Source of the DNA: Taxillus chinensis
Taxonomy: Eukaryota > Streptophyta > Magnoliopsida > Santalales > Loranthaceae
Reading direction: 5' to 3'
Assembly: GCA_023512835.1 (NCBI GenBank)
Contig: CM042086.1
Span: 19,041,029-19,105,028, forward strand
Length of the DNA stretch: 64,000 nt
This document shows, piece by piece, positions 25,771 to 40,790 of this stretch (position 1 is its first letter; each line of letters starts with the position of its first letter). Both the position numbers and the translations under genes were made by a program. The notes below the pieces were generated by a model. That model did no database searches and was not told the DNA's origin. It saw only the letters and a list, made by a program, of their open reading frames with translations.

Positions 25771-27748
25771 ATACTAAAAAGATATTCGGATGAAAAAAAC
25801 TTAAAATAAAATTAACAAATACTATTTTAACAAAATAAAAATAAAAAATAACTTTTCGCATAATTAAAAAATAATATTATACTAGAAATGCTCTTACATC
25901 TTATTTTATTATCCCGCCTCACTCCCTCTAATGATCTCTTGAAGCTGAAATTGGATCTTCCTCGTTTCTCTCAATTGGTCCAGATCAAATTATTAACCAA
26001 TTTTGTTGTTTGACTTTATCACCCTCTTGCTTGATAATGCCCATTTTGAACATGTCGCGCTCTGCACTCCATTGATTGACATTGATGCAAAAAATAATCC
26101 ACCTCGCAAAGATAGCCCACTGTCCACCGTACATGCAAGTCTATTGGTCACTGACAAAATTAATTTCCTCTTGGAGGCATCATTAAGGCTTGTTACTGAC
26201 TAATCCATTAATGGATTTTCAATCTCTCTTTCAAGTCTCTGGATCTTAAGGGGTTTTGAAAAACTATGCACCAATATGTTGAATTTTATTTTTATTTGTA
26301 AAAAAGGATAAGTCAACAACTTTGTGTGTATATATACACACAGGACGGCTCTAGACAATGACTATAGACTAAATAAATAGCCGACTAACTAATAACAAGG
26401 CAACGCCAAAATGATCGCAGTGTATATAGCAATAGAAGGTTTCATTGAAGCATTTCCTCAAATCAATGAAGAGCAAAGTTGCACGTTTTGGTACACTGTC
26501 CTATAATTAATGCTTCCATCATATAGCACCTCTAGTTTGCTCTACAGATCAGTCTACCAACTATTGGTGATCTACCGTATTATTTACAAAAATAAATAAA
26601 TTACTCTATATAACAGATTCTCTATATTGATTGACAATAAATATCTATATAATATTATAATGGGCTTGTCAAATCTAGTGATACATAAGTTTTGGTAAAT
26701 TCTAGCAATATCTTTTCAATTAAATAAAGCCAATTTTAAATTGTCGGTTAAGAGTAAAATTAAGTCGCCCAATTGTTTCTTATCACATGCAATAATATGA
26801 TTATTTCCATAAAACGTTTAAAACTCCCAGGATTTATTTTGATGACATACCGCTAGTCTATTACATGACTCTCATAGTAGATATAGAACAGAACTCATGT
26901 AATTAATTATCTGAAGGATTGAAATATAATGAATATAGAATAAAGCCTTTAGCTCATTTGTCTTAATTGTCAGCTTGTAAAATTTAACAGTCATATATTT
27001 AATTAATTAATGAACTTAGAGAGCAAGAAATCAAGAGGCCATCTCCACATAACTTGTAATCTTAGTTTGACACTTTGCTCCCACAGGTGAGCTGGGTGTC
27101 ATGATGACTAGGTAAAATATCCGGTTTAAGTCTAGTCTATTGGGAGATGCTAGAATCATGTTTATTCTATATGACCTTATTACAGTAGATTTCAAGTTTG
27201 AGTTATGCTAAGTAGTCTGTGTTAGTTTGTAAATTACATCTTTGAATCTAATGGTGTCTGAGCCGACCTGTCATCACAACGGTAGCCTTATTAATAGTTT
27301 TAAATCTCATGCCACGTTCCACAACCTCTTCCTTATATAATTACAATATTATATATTGGTCTTTCAAGAGAATTACAATACTATATTTCGATTATGTGTA
27401 CATATCTATCAATATACAGTAAATATTAAGTCGCCGGAATGGCAGTAACGTTTTCCATTGATAAGTCTATTTTTACCATTAACTATAAACATTGGTTGGC
27501 TCAGAGAGCTTTATTTGAATGTTTGGTGTTTGCATTTATTTGAGGTTTTCAAGTACATGTGACTATATATATATATATATATTTACATAAACCAATAAAT
27601 TAAAATTTAATGGTCTAAATTAAACTTTTATTTAAGTATCCAAATGGATATATATATATATATATATGTTACATAAACCAATAAATTAAAATTTAATGGT
27701 CTAAATTAAACTTTTATTTAACTGTAATAAATTAATTATAGCTAGATG

Positions 27749-27823
27749 GATGATTGCAAAATATAACAGTTCATATTAAAATTCTCAAGATAAAAAGCTA
27801 GTCACACGTCTTCATTATATCAA

Positions 27824-27860
<37 letters not shown>

Positions 27861-28391
27861 CATCAAGCTCTTGGATTGAGTAATAAACACAGCCGTTACA
27901 TTAGACATGTGAGAGATTAGTAATAGACTAATTAAAGTTTAATCAAATTTATTTATATAAAATAATATTAAATATAAATTATTCTTAAATTTTATATTTT
28001 AATTATCAACTTAATAAAAGTTAAACATCAAAATATTGATTAATTAAATTTGACTAAAATACGTATTCACGTAATTACAAATAAAAAATAAATGTTAAAA
28101 TAGAATAGAAATTAAAACTTTTAGCAGGAACAGCAGATGATGACTAATTTTATCAGCTCTGTCAACTACATAAATAAATTAATTAATGAATAAATTTAAT
28201 ACACTCATTTTTAAAAACAAAAAAATAAAAAACTAATTTAAAATGGTAAATATCCAGCAGGCAGGCATACGAGTGCTTTGAAGAGGCGGCCTTTTTCGCT
28301 ATCACAATAACTGCCCTTTAACATCAATGGGTCAAGCTTGTAAGTTAATTGGTTGAAGCATAAATACGTTCTATCATTTTCCTCAAATCAA

Positions 28392-28440
<49 letters not shown>
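27749..28440. other. AT-rich DNA with two TA microsatellites
   Basis: AT-rich, no gene seen. TA runs lie near 27829-27857 and 28394-28438. Confidence 0.7.
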
Positions 28441-28442
<2 letters not shown>

Positions 28443-28830
28443 GAGGACTTTTCCTTTCCTCCATTTGTGACACCAAGCCGGGGGTGCAATTGCCTCAGGT
28501 CTGCTGGGCTGAAATCTGTAAAATTGGAGGGTTCTTTTGCTGGTGGAATGGGGAATGCTGTGAAGAGTTCTCTTCATTTTCAGATATTATTGCCACGAAG
28601 ACTAGCTGCAGAGAGAGGCTCCAATTGATCGAGTTTGACCCAGGAACGGTATACGTCAAGCTGTGGTATCTTTAAAACAATCGATAAATCAAGTATTTTG
28701 TTTTTATTTATTCATTGTGCCAGGCCCATGGCATTGTTTTTGTGGGTCATTGCATTAGTTGTTATTCTCAACTCAATGGCCCTAGCCACAAGTCTTAAAA
28801 AGTTTACTAGTGGCTCGTAGTTTTCATGGC
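28441..28830. other. Moderate-GC patch of unknown nature
   Basis: After the TA microsatellite the GC content rises. A plus-strand frame contains a cysteine-rich stretch (CDTKPG..., VCWAEICK, FFCWWNGECCEE), but it opens inside the TA run and has no recognised relatives. A neighbouring frame is also open. It may be a non-coding transcript, a decayed gene piece or chance. Confidence 0.2.
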
Positions 28831-29248
28831 AGAAGTGGGCCAAGAATGTGAGGTTCCTTCCACAGTCACCACTAGTAACCAAATAAAGAGAAAGAGACAT
28901 ATTTTATTTTTAAAAATAATATTATTTTTAAAAATAATTTGATTCAAGGTAATTATGAGTAATAAAAATTCATTTGAATTTATAAAGTAATTCATTTAAA
29001 AGTAATCATATTTTTAAAAAATAATAACAAGTTAATCATAGAAAGAAAACTAAATCAAATCAACATACATATAGTATGAATAAGGGACAATCAATAGTGA
29101 ATTAATAACTTACTGAAACAATCGAAAACTTGAAACCTATGTATGGATGGGCGCCTGAAGCACAATAAAAAAATTGAAAGAAAACATATATAAAGAAAAA
29201 GCCAAATGAAAAATAATCATAAGACAATAAGAGAAAATATTTACAATT

Positions 29249-33798
<4,550 letters not shown>

Positions 33799-34342
33799 TA
33801 ATATGTTTAATTTATTAGTTTTATTACATTTTTGGTCAATACTAGTCATAGAGAAAGATTATGAATGATGCTTTTTAATGTGACAATACACGAGGCATTT
33901 ATAATGATGGTTTTTTTTATAGAAACACTACAATAATTTTCTTTGTAGTAACATTCTAAAATGACACCAGCATAAAGTATCTAAGGAGGCATTTTGTAAA
34001 ATCACCAAAAAAAACACCACATATATTAAGAAATCTTATAGTGCATATTACAATAATGAAATTAACGACAATGAAATTAATGACTAGTACTGGTTTGATA
34101 ATATTATATTTTTTTAAAAAATACTTTTAGTTGTAATGGGAAAAAAATTGATACGAGTATTTGATAAACTATAATTTTAAAAATAGTATACATTTTAAAA
34201 GTAACTAATAAGTATTTAAAATATAAAAATAAAATTATTCTATATATTTAAAAAGATAAAATTACTTTACAAGTTATAAAGTTGTCACCTTATGAAGTAA
34301 CTTAAAAAATGCTAAATCATTTTTATTTTTTAGGCATAAAAA

Positions 34343-34384
<42 letters not shown>

Positions 34385-34457
34385 TTGTTTTAATTTACCA
34401 AATTTTACTTATTCTACTTATTCTACTCATGAAGTAACCAAGGAGATTTTGAATGAA

Positions 34458-34490
<33 letters not shown>

Positions 34491-35510
34491 TGCAGACATG
34501 TTGAAAAGTTATATATTTGTTGATTTTGCTCAACGTAACACAATTACTTATTTTAAAAAAATGATAATTAAGAGAGTGACTGTTTGAATGTATAATAAAG
34601 ACTGACTGCTCTAGTATGGTCTGGTTATCAAGAGCAAAACCATAAAAGCCAGAGTGTTGAAACCCGTATGGTTTAATTTGCAGTGGAAAAAATTATTACA
34701 GTAGATGATACAAGTCAGCCTTTCACCCTTATCATCCCCTGCTTCCTTTCTTTTCTTTTTGTGAATTTGATGGGACTTATGCAATTAGCCTATTAGACTC
34801 ACCATTGGTTTTCCAAATTGGGAGGTCCACAATTTGCTCCATTATATTATCAGAATCAGATCGGGCCGGGCTCCATTTATATTATCAGATCCCACAGCCT
34901 GCTCCAGTCGCGGCTGTTTCAATTTACCACAATAAAACCGAGTGTGGGCTTGAACGCAGCACAGCAGTCAATGTATTGCAAAACGGTGAGGTTCGTTTGA
35001 ACTTGGACCGAAGACACTTATGATGGACAAAGTAAGTGTTGAACTACTCATATTTTCTTATTTATTGTGTGCTTTTTCTCTTGGTTTAATTATTATATGG
35101 TGTGCTCAATAATTCCAAGCATTGAGTCTCTGCATGGCGACTTGTGGGTTAATTTGTGGTCTTTTTAAAGAGTCACGAGCAATATAATGATAAAAAAAAT
35201 ATTGTTTTTGAATTAGTGTTTTTGAGCTTATTTTGTGAAGTAGTTGCAATAAGATTTCAATATGGATTTTTTTTGTTTTCTAAAATATCATTATTGTAAA
35301 AAAATATCAATATTTTATTTTTCAGTATGGAAATTCAAAGCCAGTTTCCTTTTTCCATATATTGTCCAGAAACATACGTACAAAAAAACAAACGGGTGTG
35401 TGTATATATAATTATATATATATATATATATATCACCACCGAACAAGCGACTGGCGACAGGCGACAGCATCGTTCATCTCAGATTTGCAAATCGCAACGG
35501 AGAGCTTTCG
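33799..35510. other. AT-rich DNA upstream of the first RING gene
   Basis: Holds TA microsatellites near 34346-34382, 34467-34491 and 35408-35432. A somewhat GC-richer patch at about 34805-35023 is open in two frames for 60-72 codons, reading MGGPQFAPLYYQNQ in one and IPQPAPVAAVSIYHNK in another. It may be an old exon remnant. I do not recognise it. Confidence 0.4.
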
Positions 35511-36173
35511 ATGGAAAGCAATTCGGAAAACATCCACTTTGCTACACTTCGTCCCCAAACGAGTTTTACAGTTACGTCTTACCCTCTCCCTTACACCGAA
35601 CCCGCCTCCTCTGCCGTCCGCATCCAATTTACCCACCGGTTACAACACCGGTGGCTCACGTCAACAACCGCCACCGCTCCCGGCGGCCTCAGGCAGTACT
35701 ATGACACCTCCGACACAATGAGGGAGTCTTTCGACCAGAGCATGTTCGCCCCCGACGACCCTGCCGCCATCTACGGCGCTGTCTCCGCTGCCTTCTCCCG
35801 GCTCGTAGTCTGGACTTCGCTGGAGCAGGAGACACGCGATGCCTTCGTCCAACGGGTGGTCCGAAAAGGCCGCCGTGTGGTCGGGAACAACCGGGGCCTG
35901 GAAGCGGAGATTTTAACGACCACTGATCACGTGTTGCTGGGCATCCGTCCGCGTGAGAATGCGGTGATAGAGCTGCTGGGGAAGGAGGCAGAGGCGGTGG
36001 TGGAGGGTGACGGCGTGAGCTGCGTGATTTGTCTGGGGGAGCTTCCTCGTGGCACGCCCGCTATGCGCCTTCCCTGCTCCCATTCGTTTCACGACGACTG
36101 CATCCGCCGGTGGCTGCTGGAATGCAGCCACTACTGCCCGGTCTGCCGCTACGTGGTCGCTACGGCTTCTTGA
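35511..36173 (+). CDS. RING-H2 zinc-finger protein, probable E3 ubiquitin ligase (220 aa)
   Basis: Intronless frame with a C-terminal RING-H2 domain. The zinc ligands are Cys171, Cys174, Cys189, His191, His194, Cys197, Cys209 and Cys212, within CVICLGELPRG, LPCSHSFHDDCIRRWL and HYCPVCR. Such domains bind an E2 enzyme and pass ubiquitin to a substrate, which is unknown here. The N-terminal ~160 residues have no recognised domain, no signal peptide and no membrane segment. A homologous gene lies 3.7 kb away in inverted orientation and shares the VVEGDG-x-SCVIC lead-in, the ELPRGT segment and the HYCPVCRY end. The start at 35511 is the first Met of the frame that continues into the RING. No lesion seen. 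Confidence 0.85.
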   Translation: MESNSENIHFATLRPQTSFTVTSYPLPYTEPASSAVRIQFTHRLQHRWLTSTTATAPGGLRQYYDTSDTMRESFDQSMFAPDDPAAIYGAVSAAFSRLVVWTSLEQETRDAFVQRVVRKGRRVVGNNRGLEAEILTTTDHVLLGIRPRENAVIELLGKEAEAVVEGDGVSCVICLGELPRGTPAMRLPCSHSFHDDCIRRWLLECSHYCPVCRYVVATAS

Positions 36174-36752
36174 AATCTTTGTTTTATCTTAAGCTACATC
36201 TGTTGGTTGGCTGATATTAAATAGATAGACGTTGCAAGTGATATATATGCATGGCGGAATGCCCAATAACAATGATTAAGGTTTTGACAGTGAATGCAAA
36301 TTTATGGCCGTTATCTCAAGAATCTTATTGATGAACACTAAGTGGATATTCATGTTAATGAAAATAATTAAGATGCCTTGGATACAACATTATATATATA
36401 TATATATATAGATGCTATGCACTTTTATTGAATTGTTCGTCCGGTATGGCGGTATAGTATTTTGCTATATAATTATACGAAAGTGCAGACTGAGTTATTT
36501 AATTATAATTAAACGAATGTGACTTATGCATGTTTTATTATTTTTATCTTGAACATATATATATACCAAAGTTGTTGATATGCTTTATGCCTACCTTGAT
36601 TAATTTTTGGGAAACGCACTATCATGAATTCTCCATTAAAGGCAACCTCAATAAGCATACATTATATGGATTTAAAAAGTGACAAGGATACAGAAAATGC
36701 AGACATTTAAACTAACAAATATATATACCACCTTTGCCGAAAGCATTCCTAA
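36174..36752. other. Intergenic, no gene seen
   Basis: AT-rich 3' flank of the RING gene, with a TA run near 36390-36410. Ends at the TAA target duplication of the next element. Confidence 0.7.
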
Positions 36753-37654
36753 GAGCAACTCTAATAGGGAGAGCTATAGCAAAAGCTATAGTTAAATTTA
36801 ACTGAATTTTAATAAAAAAAGTACTCCAATAGTGCAGCTATACCATGAGCTAAATATAGCTTCAGCAATAATTTTAGCAAAATTTACCTAAATTTTTAAC
36901 TTTCAGGTAAAATGCCACATCATCCTTCACTTACGAAAGACTAAAAAATCCTTCCCTTTTTACGTCTCTCCCTCTTCAACCTCACGTCGCCCCCTGATCA
37001 CCTCTCCCTCCCTCCCTCCCCCCGCCGACACTCGCCCTCCCCCCCCCTCCCTTTCCACCTACACTCCCCCTCCCTTCCCCTCACGGCCCGTCCTCCCCCC
37101 TCCCTCCCTCACCGACGCTTGCCGAAGGCTTGCGATCATGGAATCGTGAATCGTGAAGCCAAATCCGGGCTCGATGAAGTCGGCCATGGAATCGGCCGAG
37201 GCGGGAGAGGTCGCCCGGTGCATCGATCGTCCTGCGGCTCTGGACGTCGCCGGGACGAGGCGGATGTGGGGGACCGAGTTGACGCCGGGTGCGCGAGTTG
37301 ACGCTTAGATCCCTGGAGGCAGTGGGCTGGCATGGGGGGGGGTCGAAGAATTAGGCGACGACGTAGGATCTGGGGGAGGTGGCATGAGAGAGGAAGCGCT
37401 TGACGGAGTGGTCGTCGAGGCGGATCACGCCTGATTTGGATCTGAAGGGAGAAGAGCTCAGCGAGGGGAGAGAGACGGCTGGGGTGGAAGAGGATTTAGG
37501 AATCGAATTAGGAATTTAGGGTAAATTTGGAAATTAAATAATTTAGTAAAAAATACATGAATCACTATTGGAGTAAGTCTCAGCTAAAGTCATATTTGAC
37601 AAGCTAAATATGACTATAGCTTAAAAAATATGACTGATAGTATTGGAGTTGCTC
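36753..37654. mobile_element. PIF/Harbinger-like non-autonomous element with captured gene piece (902 bp)
   Basis: Ends are inverted repeats: GAGCAACTCTAATA at the left, and the reverse complement of GAGCAACTCCAATA at the right. Both sides carry the 3-bp duplication TAA (36750-36752 and 37655-37657), the target preference of PIF/Harbinger elements. Subterminal CTATAGC/AAGCTATAG words also recur on both sides. The AT-rich ends enclose a C/G-rich core (about 36.96-37.49 kb) that includes coding-like sequence on the minus strand. There is no transposase frame, so movement would need a partner element in trans. Confidence 0.75.
37150..37445 (-). pseudogene. Captured OST3/OST6-like fragment (broken)
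   Basis: Read on the minus strand, the element core starts SKSGVIRLDDHSVKRFL, continues SHATSPRSYVVA, hits a stop, then FFD. After frame changes it gives GVNSVPHIRLVP and further on ADSMADFIEP. From family knowledge this order matches the lumenal thioredoxin-like region of plant OST3/OST6, a subunit of the ER oligosaccharyltransferase that N-glycosylates proteins. The piece is short, frameshifted and flanked by transposon ends, so it is a captured remnant, not a gene. The parent gene was not seen in this window. Confidence 0.7.
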
Positions 37655-39855
37655 TAACATCTCTTCAAAATTTGCTTATAAAAATAATCAAAAATAAAAT
37701 TTTTGTTATTTCAATGATTTACCTTTTTTATATTACGCTTTTTATTCTCCTCTATTCTAACATATTATTATTATTTTGTTAAAATAATATTTATTAAATA
37801 TTTTTCTATTCCTCAAAAAAGGAAAAATGTTAAAAATTTTATCTTGAACTAATCATAATGTTAAATTTTTGATTATATTGAAAAGACTGAAAAATGAAAA
37901 ATTTAACTAAAGTGACAGTGGTAAATAATAAAGTGATGACCCGAAGTTGAGAAATAAGAAAATTGTATAACTTTGTGAGAATTTTGGTTTACGTATTCTA
38001 TTTTGTTTATTTCGTGAAATTTGTGTTAAATTTTTATTTTAAAATAATTTTTTTTAGAAGGGGTAATGTTTTCTAAAAAGAGTAGTGTGTTGAAAAAAAA
38101 AGAGTCCCATAAAAATTATAAAAAATAAAATTTGATGAACCCCAATTAATAAAGTACATCAAAAGTAAAGAATTAAAAAAATGAGTCTTTCGCCAGAATT
38201 AAATTTAAATTTAAATAAAAAAAGTTAATTTAAAGAATATTTTTAAAACATCCGTAAAATTCATAATTTTTTTTAAAAAAATGAACTTTTTATTAATTTT
38301 AAATTAATATGTCAAATCCGACAAACCAAACAACCTCTTTACGTTTGACATTTTCCATAGAATTTGTATTAATTAGCAGTTTAATTTACGGTCCAATCCC
38401 AAAAGATATCTTGATCGAGATTTAAAAGTCGTGCATGAGTGGGTATGTTTCTAGTTCGAGGTCTCGAAGGTCGAAGCTCATGTGTGGCTCGAAGCTTGAA
38501 GTACATGTTGACTTTGACTGAAATGACAAGTTTAGTTCTACATCTCAAAACTTGGAAGGACTTAGTTCGAAGGACATTTTGGTAACTTTCGTTTTGTGAC
38601 ACGTCCATTATTATGTCAAGTGCACATCGTGTAATGCAGTTAATGGTCTATTAATTATATATCATCATATAGTTACCCATAATGTAATAATTGGCGGCAC
38701 ATTTGTGGCGAGAGCGTGGATATATATATAAGATGTTCATGTGGAATTCAACTTTGATGGAAATTTGAAATAATTAGTAGCTGAATTTGGTCCTTAAAAC
38801 TGCTCTGATCTGATCATTTTCTGAAAGTTTACACCATCTAAAACAGAGATCTATATATATGGAAGTTCAAAATTCATGCCTTGAATAGGAACTTGGAACA
38901 AGAGGTTTTGAAGATATCTATCAAAGCCAAAAGGAACTTTATTATTGATTTATATATCCATCGATCAATGCTAGGGGTGATGTTTTCTGGGCCTTATTTA
39001 CCGCCATGGTTTTAATTCCGCATTATGTTGTAGCTTTCCAAATGTTGAAAAGCTAGCTTTACTGTTCGCTAATTGGGTACAAAACATTTAAATGTGAATT
39101 AAAGAAATAAGAGTTTAATTTCCAATTTTACACTAAATTTCTAACGAGTTAAATTTAAAATTCAAAATATAATTTATGCTTTGCCCTTTAACAAAATATA
39201 TTAAATAAGAGTTTAATTGACTGCTTGGTGTTGGAGTGGGAGTGAGGACTGCGATTCATTTAGACCACGTGGACATCATCACTGCCCGGCCGCTGCAGTC
39301 CTGGCGGGTGTCCTGGACTCTGTTCTTCGCTTCATGCTCTCCCCCCCCTCCGATCTTTTTTAATTTAATTTGCTTGCCTTACCCTTATTTTTCAACGAAG
39401 AGGTACATAAATATTAGATTATTTTTTAAAAAAATAATTTTATTTTTAAAAACAATATTATCATAACAAACGTACCTTTAAATTTCCTGGCTTGGAAAAC
39501 TCTGTTCTATTCAATATATTATGTGCACATTACATTCTATTGGGTTATTGATATATAGTTAGAGAGGCTTAAAAATGTCAGTTTGTACGGCAATAAAAAC
39601 AATCGATCCAATTCTTCAAACAACAAATCATATTTCAGAATCAACAACAACAAAAAGTAACATAAAGGAGGCATGCATCTAGTGCGTGCCTTTGAACAAT
39701 TAAAATGTAGAACATAGGGAAATTAACTGCGTGCAAAATACATGAACAATGACTCGTACAGTCAATTGCTTGCGTCTAATAGAATCTAATTAAAGTGCCT
39801 GACAGCGGCTAGCTGCTAAAAACTTCAATCGATGAACTAATTAACAAACTGTTCT
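37655..39855. other. Intergenic between the element and the second RING gene
   Basis: AT-rich. A small GC-richer patch at about 39230-39350 includes CCACGTGG, a G-box-like palindrome, but no gene start is near it in a sensible orientation. No coding sequence supported. Confidence 0.55.
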
Positions 39856-40569
39856 TCAAGTGGCAGGAGGCATCTGGTAGCGGCAGACGGGGCAGTAGTG
39901 GCTGTTCTCCAGCCAACGGCCGATGCAGGCGGCGTGAAACACATGGAAGCAGGGCATGCGCACGGCGTGCGTCCCACGGGGAAGCTCCTCCATGCAAATC
40001 ACGCAGCTCTCCCCGTCGCCTTCCACCACCCCCGCCGTCTCCTTCTCCAGCAGCGCCTTCACGGCTGTCTCCTCCGCAGGCACCATGCCGTCGCCCACCT
40101 CCATAACGCTCACGTGGTCCTTGACCCTGTCGATTCTCACATCTATGCCCTCGTCGAAGTGGTAGCTTGCCTCCAACAGGTTGGCCTTCACGACAGCTTG
40201 TACGCGGTAGTGGCAGGCGGGCGAAACGCGGGCGTCGCGGGAGAATCGGGAGACCTCTTCGGAGACCATCTGGTACGCGTCGTAGGTGTCGCATTTCACC
40301 ATGTACTTGGGGATGAACACCGATCGTTGTTGGGACAACTTCCTAACCTCTGACCTGTGGATCACTTCTCCGGCGTCTGTTAGGAGATAATACCGGTGGA
40401 CTATGTGGTGCTGAAAGTGGATTACGAGGTTGTCGGGATCAGTGACACGGATTCCGTGGAAAGGAAAGTAGGCTATATCCAAGTGGTGGTGGGCATGGCC
40501 ATTAGACTCCATGCAGCATTCGAGCATTGGGATGCGAGGAGCAGCGGGAAGTCGCGGCAGGTTGGCCAT
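39856..40569 (-). CDS. RING-H2 zinc-finger protein, probable E3 ubiquitin ligase (237 aa)
   Basis: Intronless minus-strand frame with a C-terminal RING-H2: Cys189, Cys192, Cys207, His209, His212, Cys215, Cys226 and Cys229, within CVICMEELPRG, MPCFHVFHAACIGRWL and HYCPVCR. It is related to the plus-strand gene at 35511-36173, and the similarity extends beyond the RING (VIHFQHHIVHRYY compared with RIQFTHRLQHRWL). The two genes face each other, so they probably arose by inverted duplication and then diverged. The N-terminal part carries HGHAHHHL-like His-rich sequence and no known domain. Expected role is E2-dependent ubiquitin transfer; substrate unknown. The start chosen is the most upstream Met of the frame. 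Confidence 0.85.
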   Translation of the reverse strand: MANLPRLPAAPRIPMLECCMESNGHAHHHLDIAYFPFHGIRVTDPDNLVIHFQHHIVHRYYLLTDAGEVIHRSEVRKLSQQRSVFIPKYMVKCDTYDAYQMVSEEVSRFSRDARVSPACHYRVQAVVKANLLEASYHFDEGIDVRIDRVKDHVSVMEVGDGMVPAEETAVKALLEKETAGVVEGDGESCVICMEELPRGTHAVRMPCFHVFHAACIGRWLENSHYCPVCRYQMPPAT

Positions 40570-40589
40570 TATCGTCCAAAGAGATCGAA

Positions 40590-40790
40590 TGTGAATACTA
40601 TAGTTATATAATATTGCAGGTAGTTTCCTTTTAATAGGAATCGGTGAAGAGTTTCCTATTGGGTTTTATATAGAATAGTTATATATAATTAATATTGCAA
40701 GTAGTTTCCTATTGCGTTTTATATAATAGTTATATATAATATTGCAGGTAGTTTCCTATTTGGTTTTATGGGAATCGGTGAAGAGTACTT
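40590..40790. repeat. Minisatellite-like repeat upstream of the minus-strand RING gene
   Basis: Variants of ATAGTTATATATAATATT, GCAGGTAGTTTCCTATT and GGTTTTATAT recur about three times, and GGAATCGGTGAAGAG occurs at both ends. The array directly abuts the presumptive promoter of the gene starting at 40569. Confidence 0.75.

Larger units (their letters stand above)
22698..27748. repeat. Tandem duplication unit 2 (5051 bp)
   Basis: Direct copy of 17707-22674 carrying the second IAA33 gene. It is longer by about 83 bp, mostly from expanded AG and TA microsatellites (for example TA runs at about 23.73 and 23.84 kb) and a local duplication at about 24.85 kb. I spotted roughly ten or more single-base differences across 5 kb by eye. 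Confidence 0.95.

Noticed and set aside
17707..27748. CRISPR-like or satellite array interpretation of the long repeats
   Set aside because: There are only two long gene-bearing copies. This is segmental duplication, not an array of short repeats.
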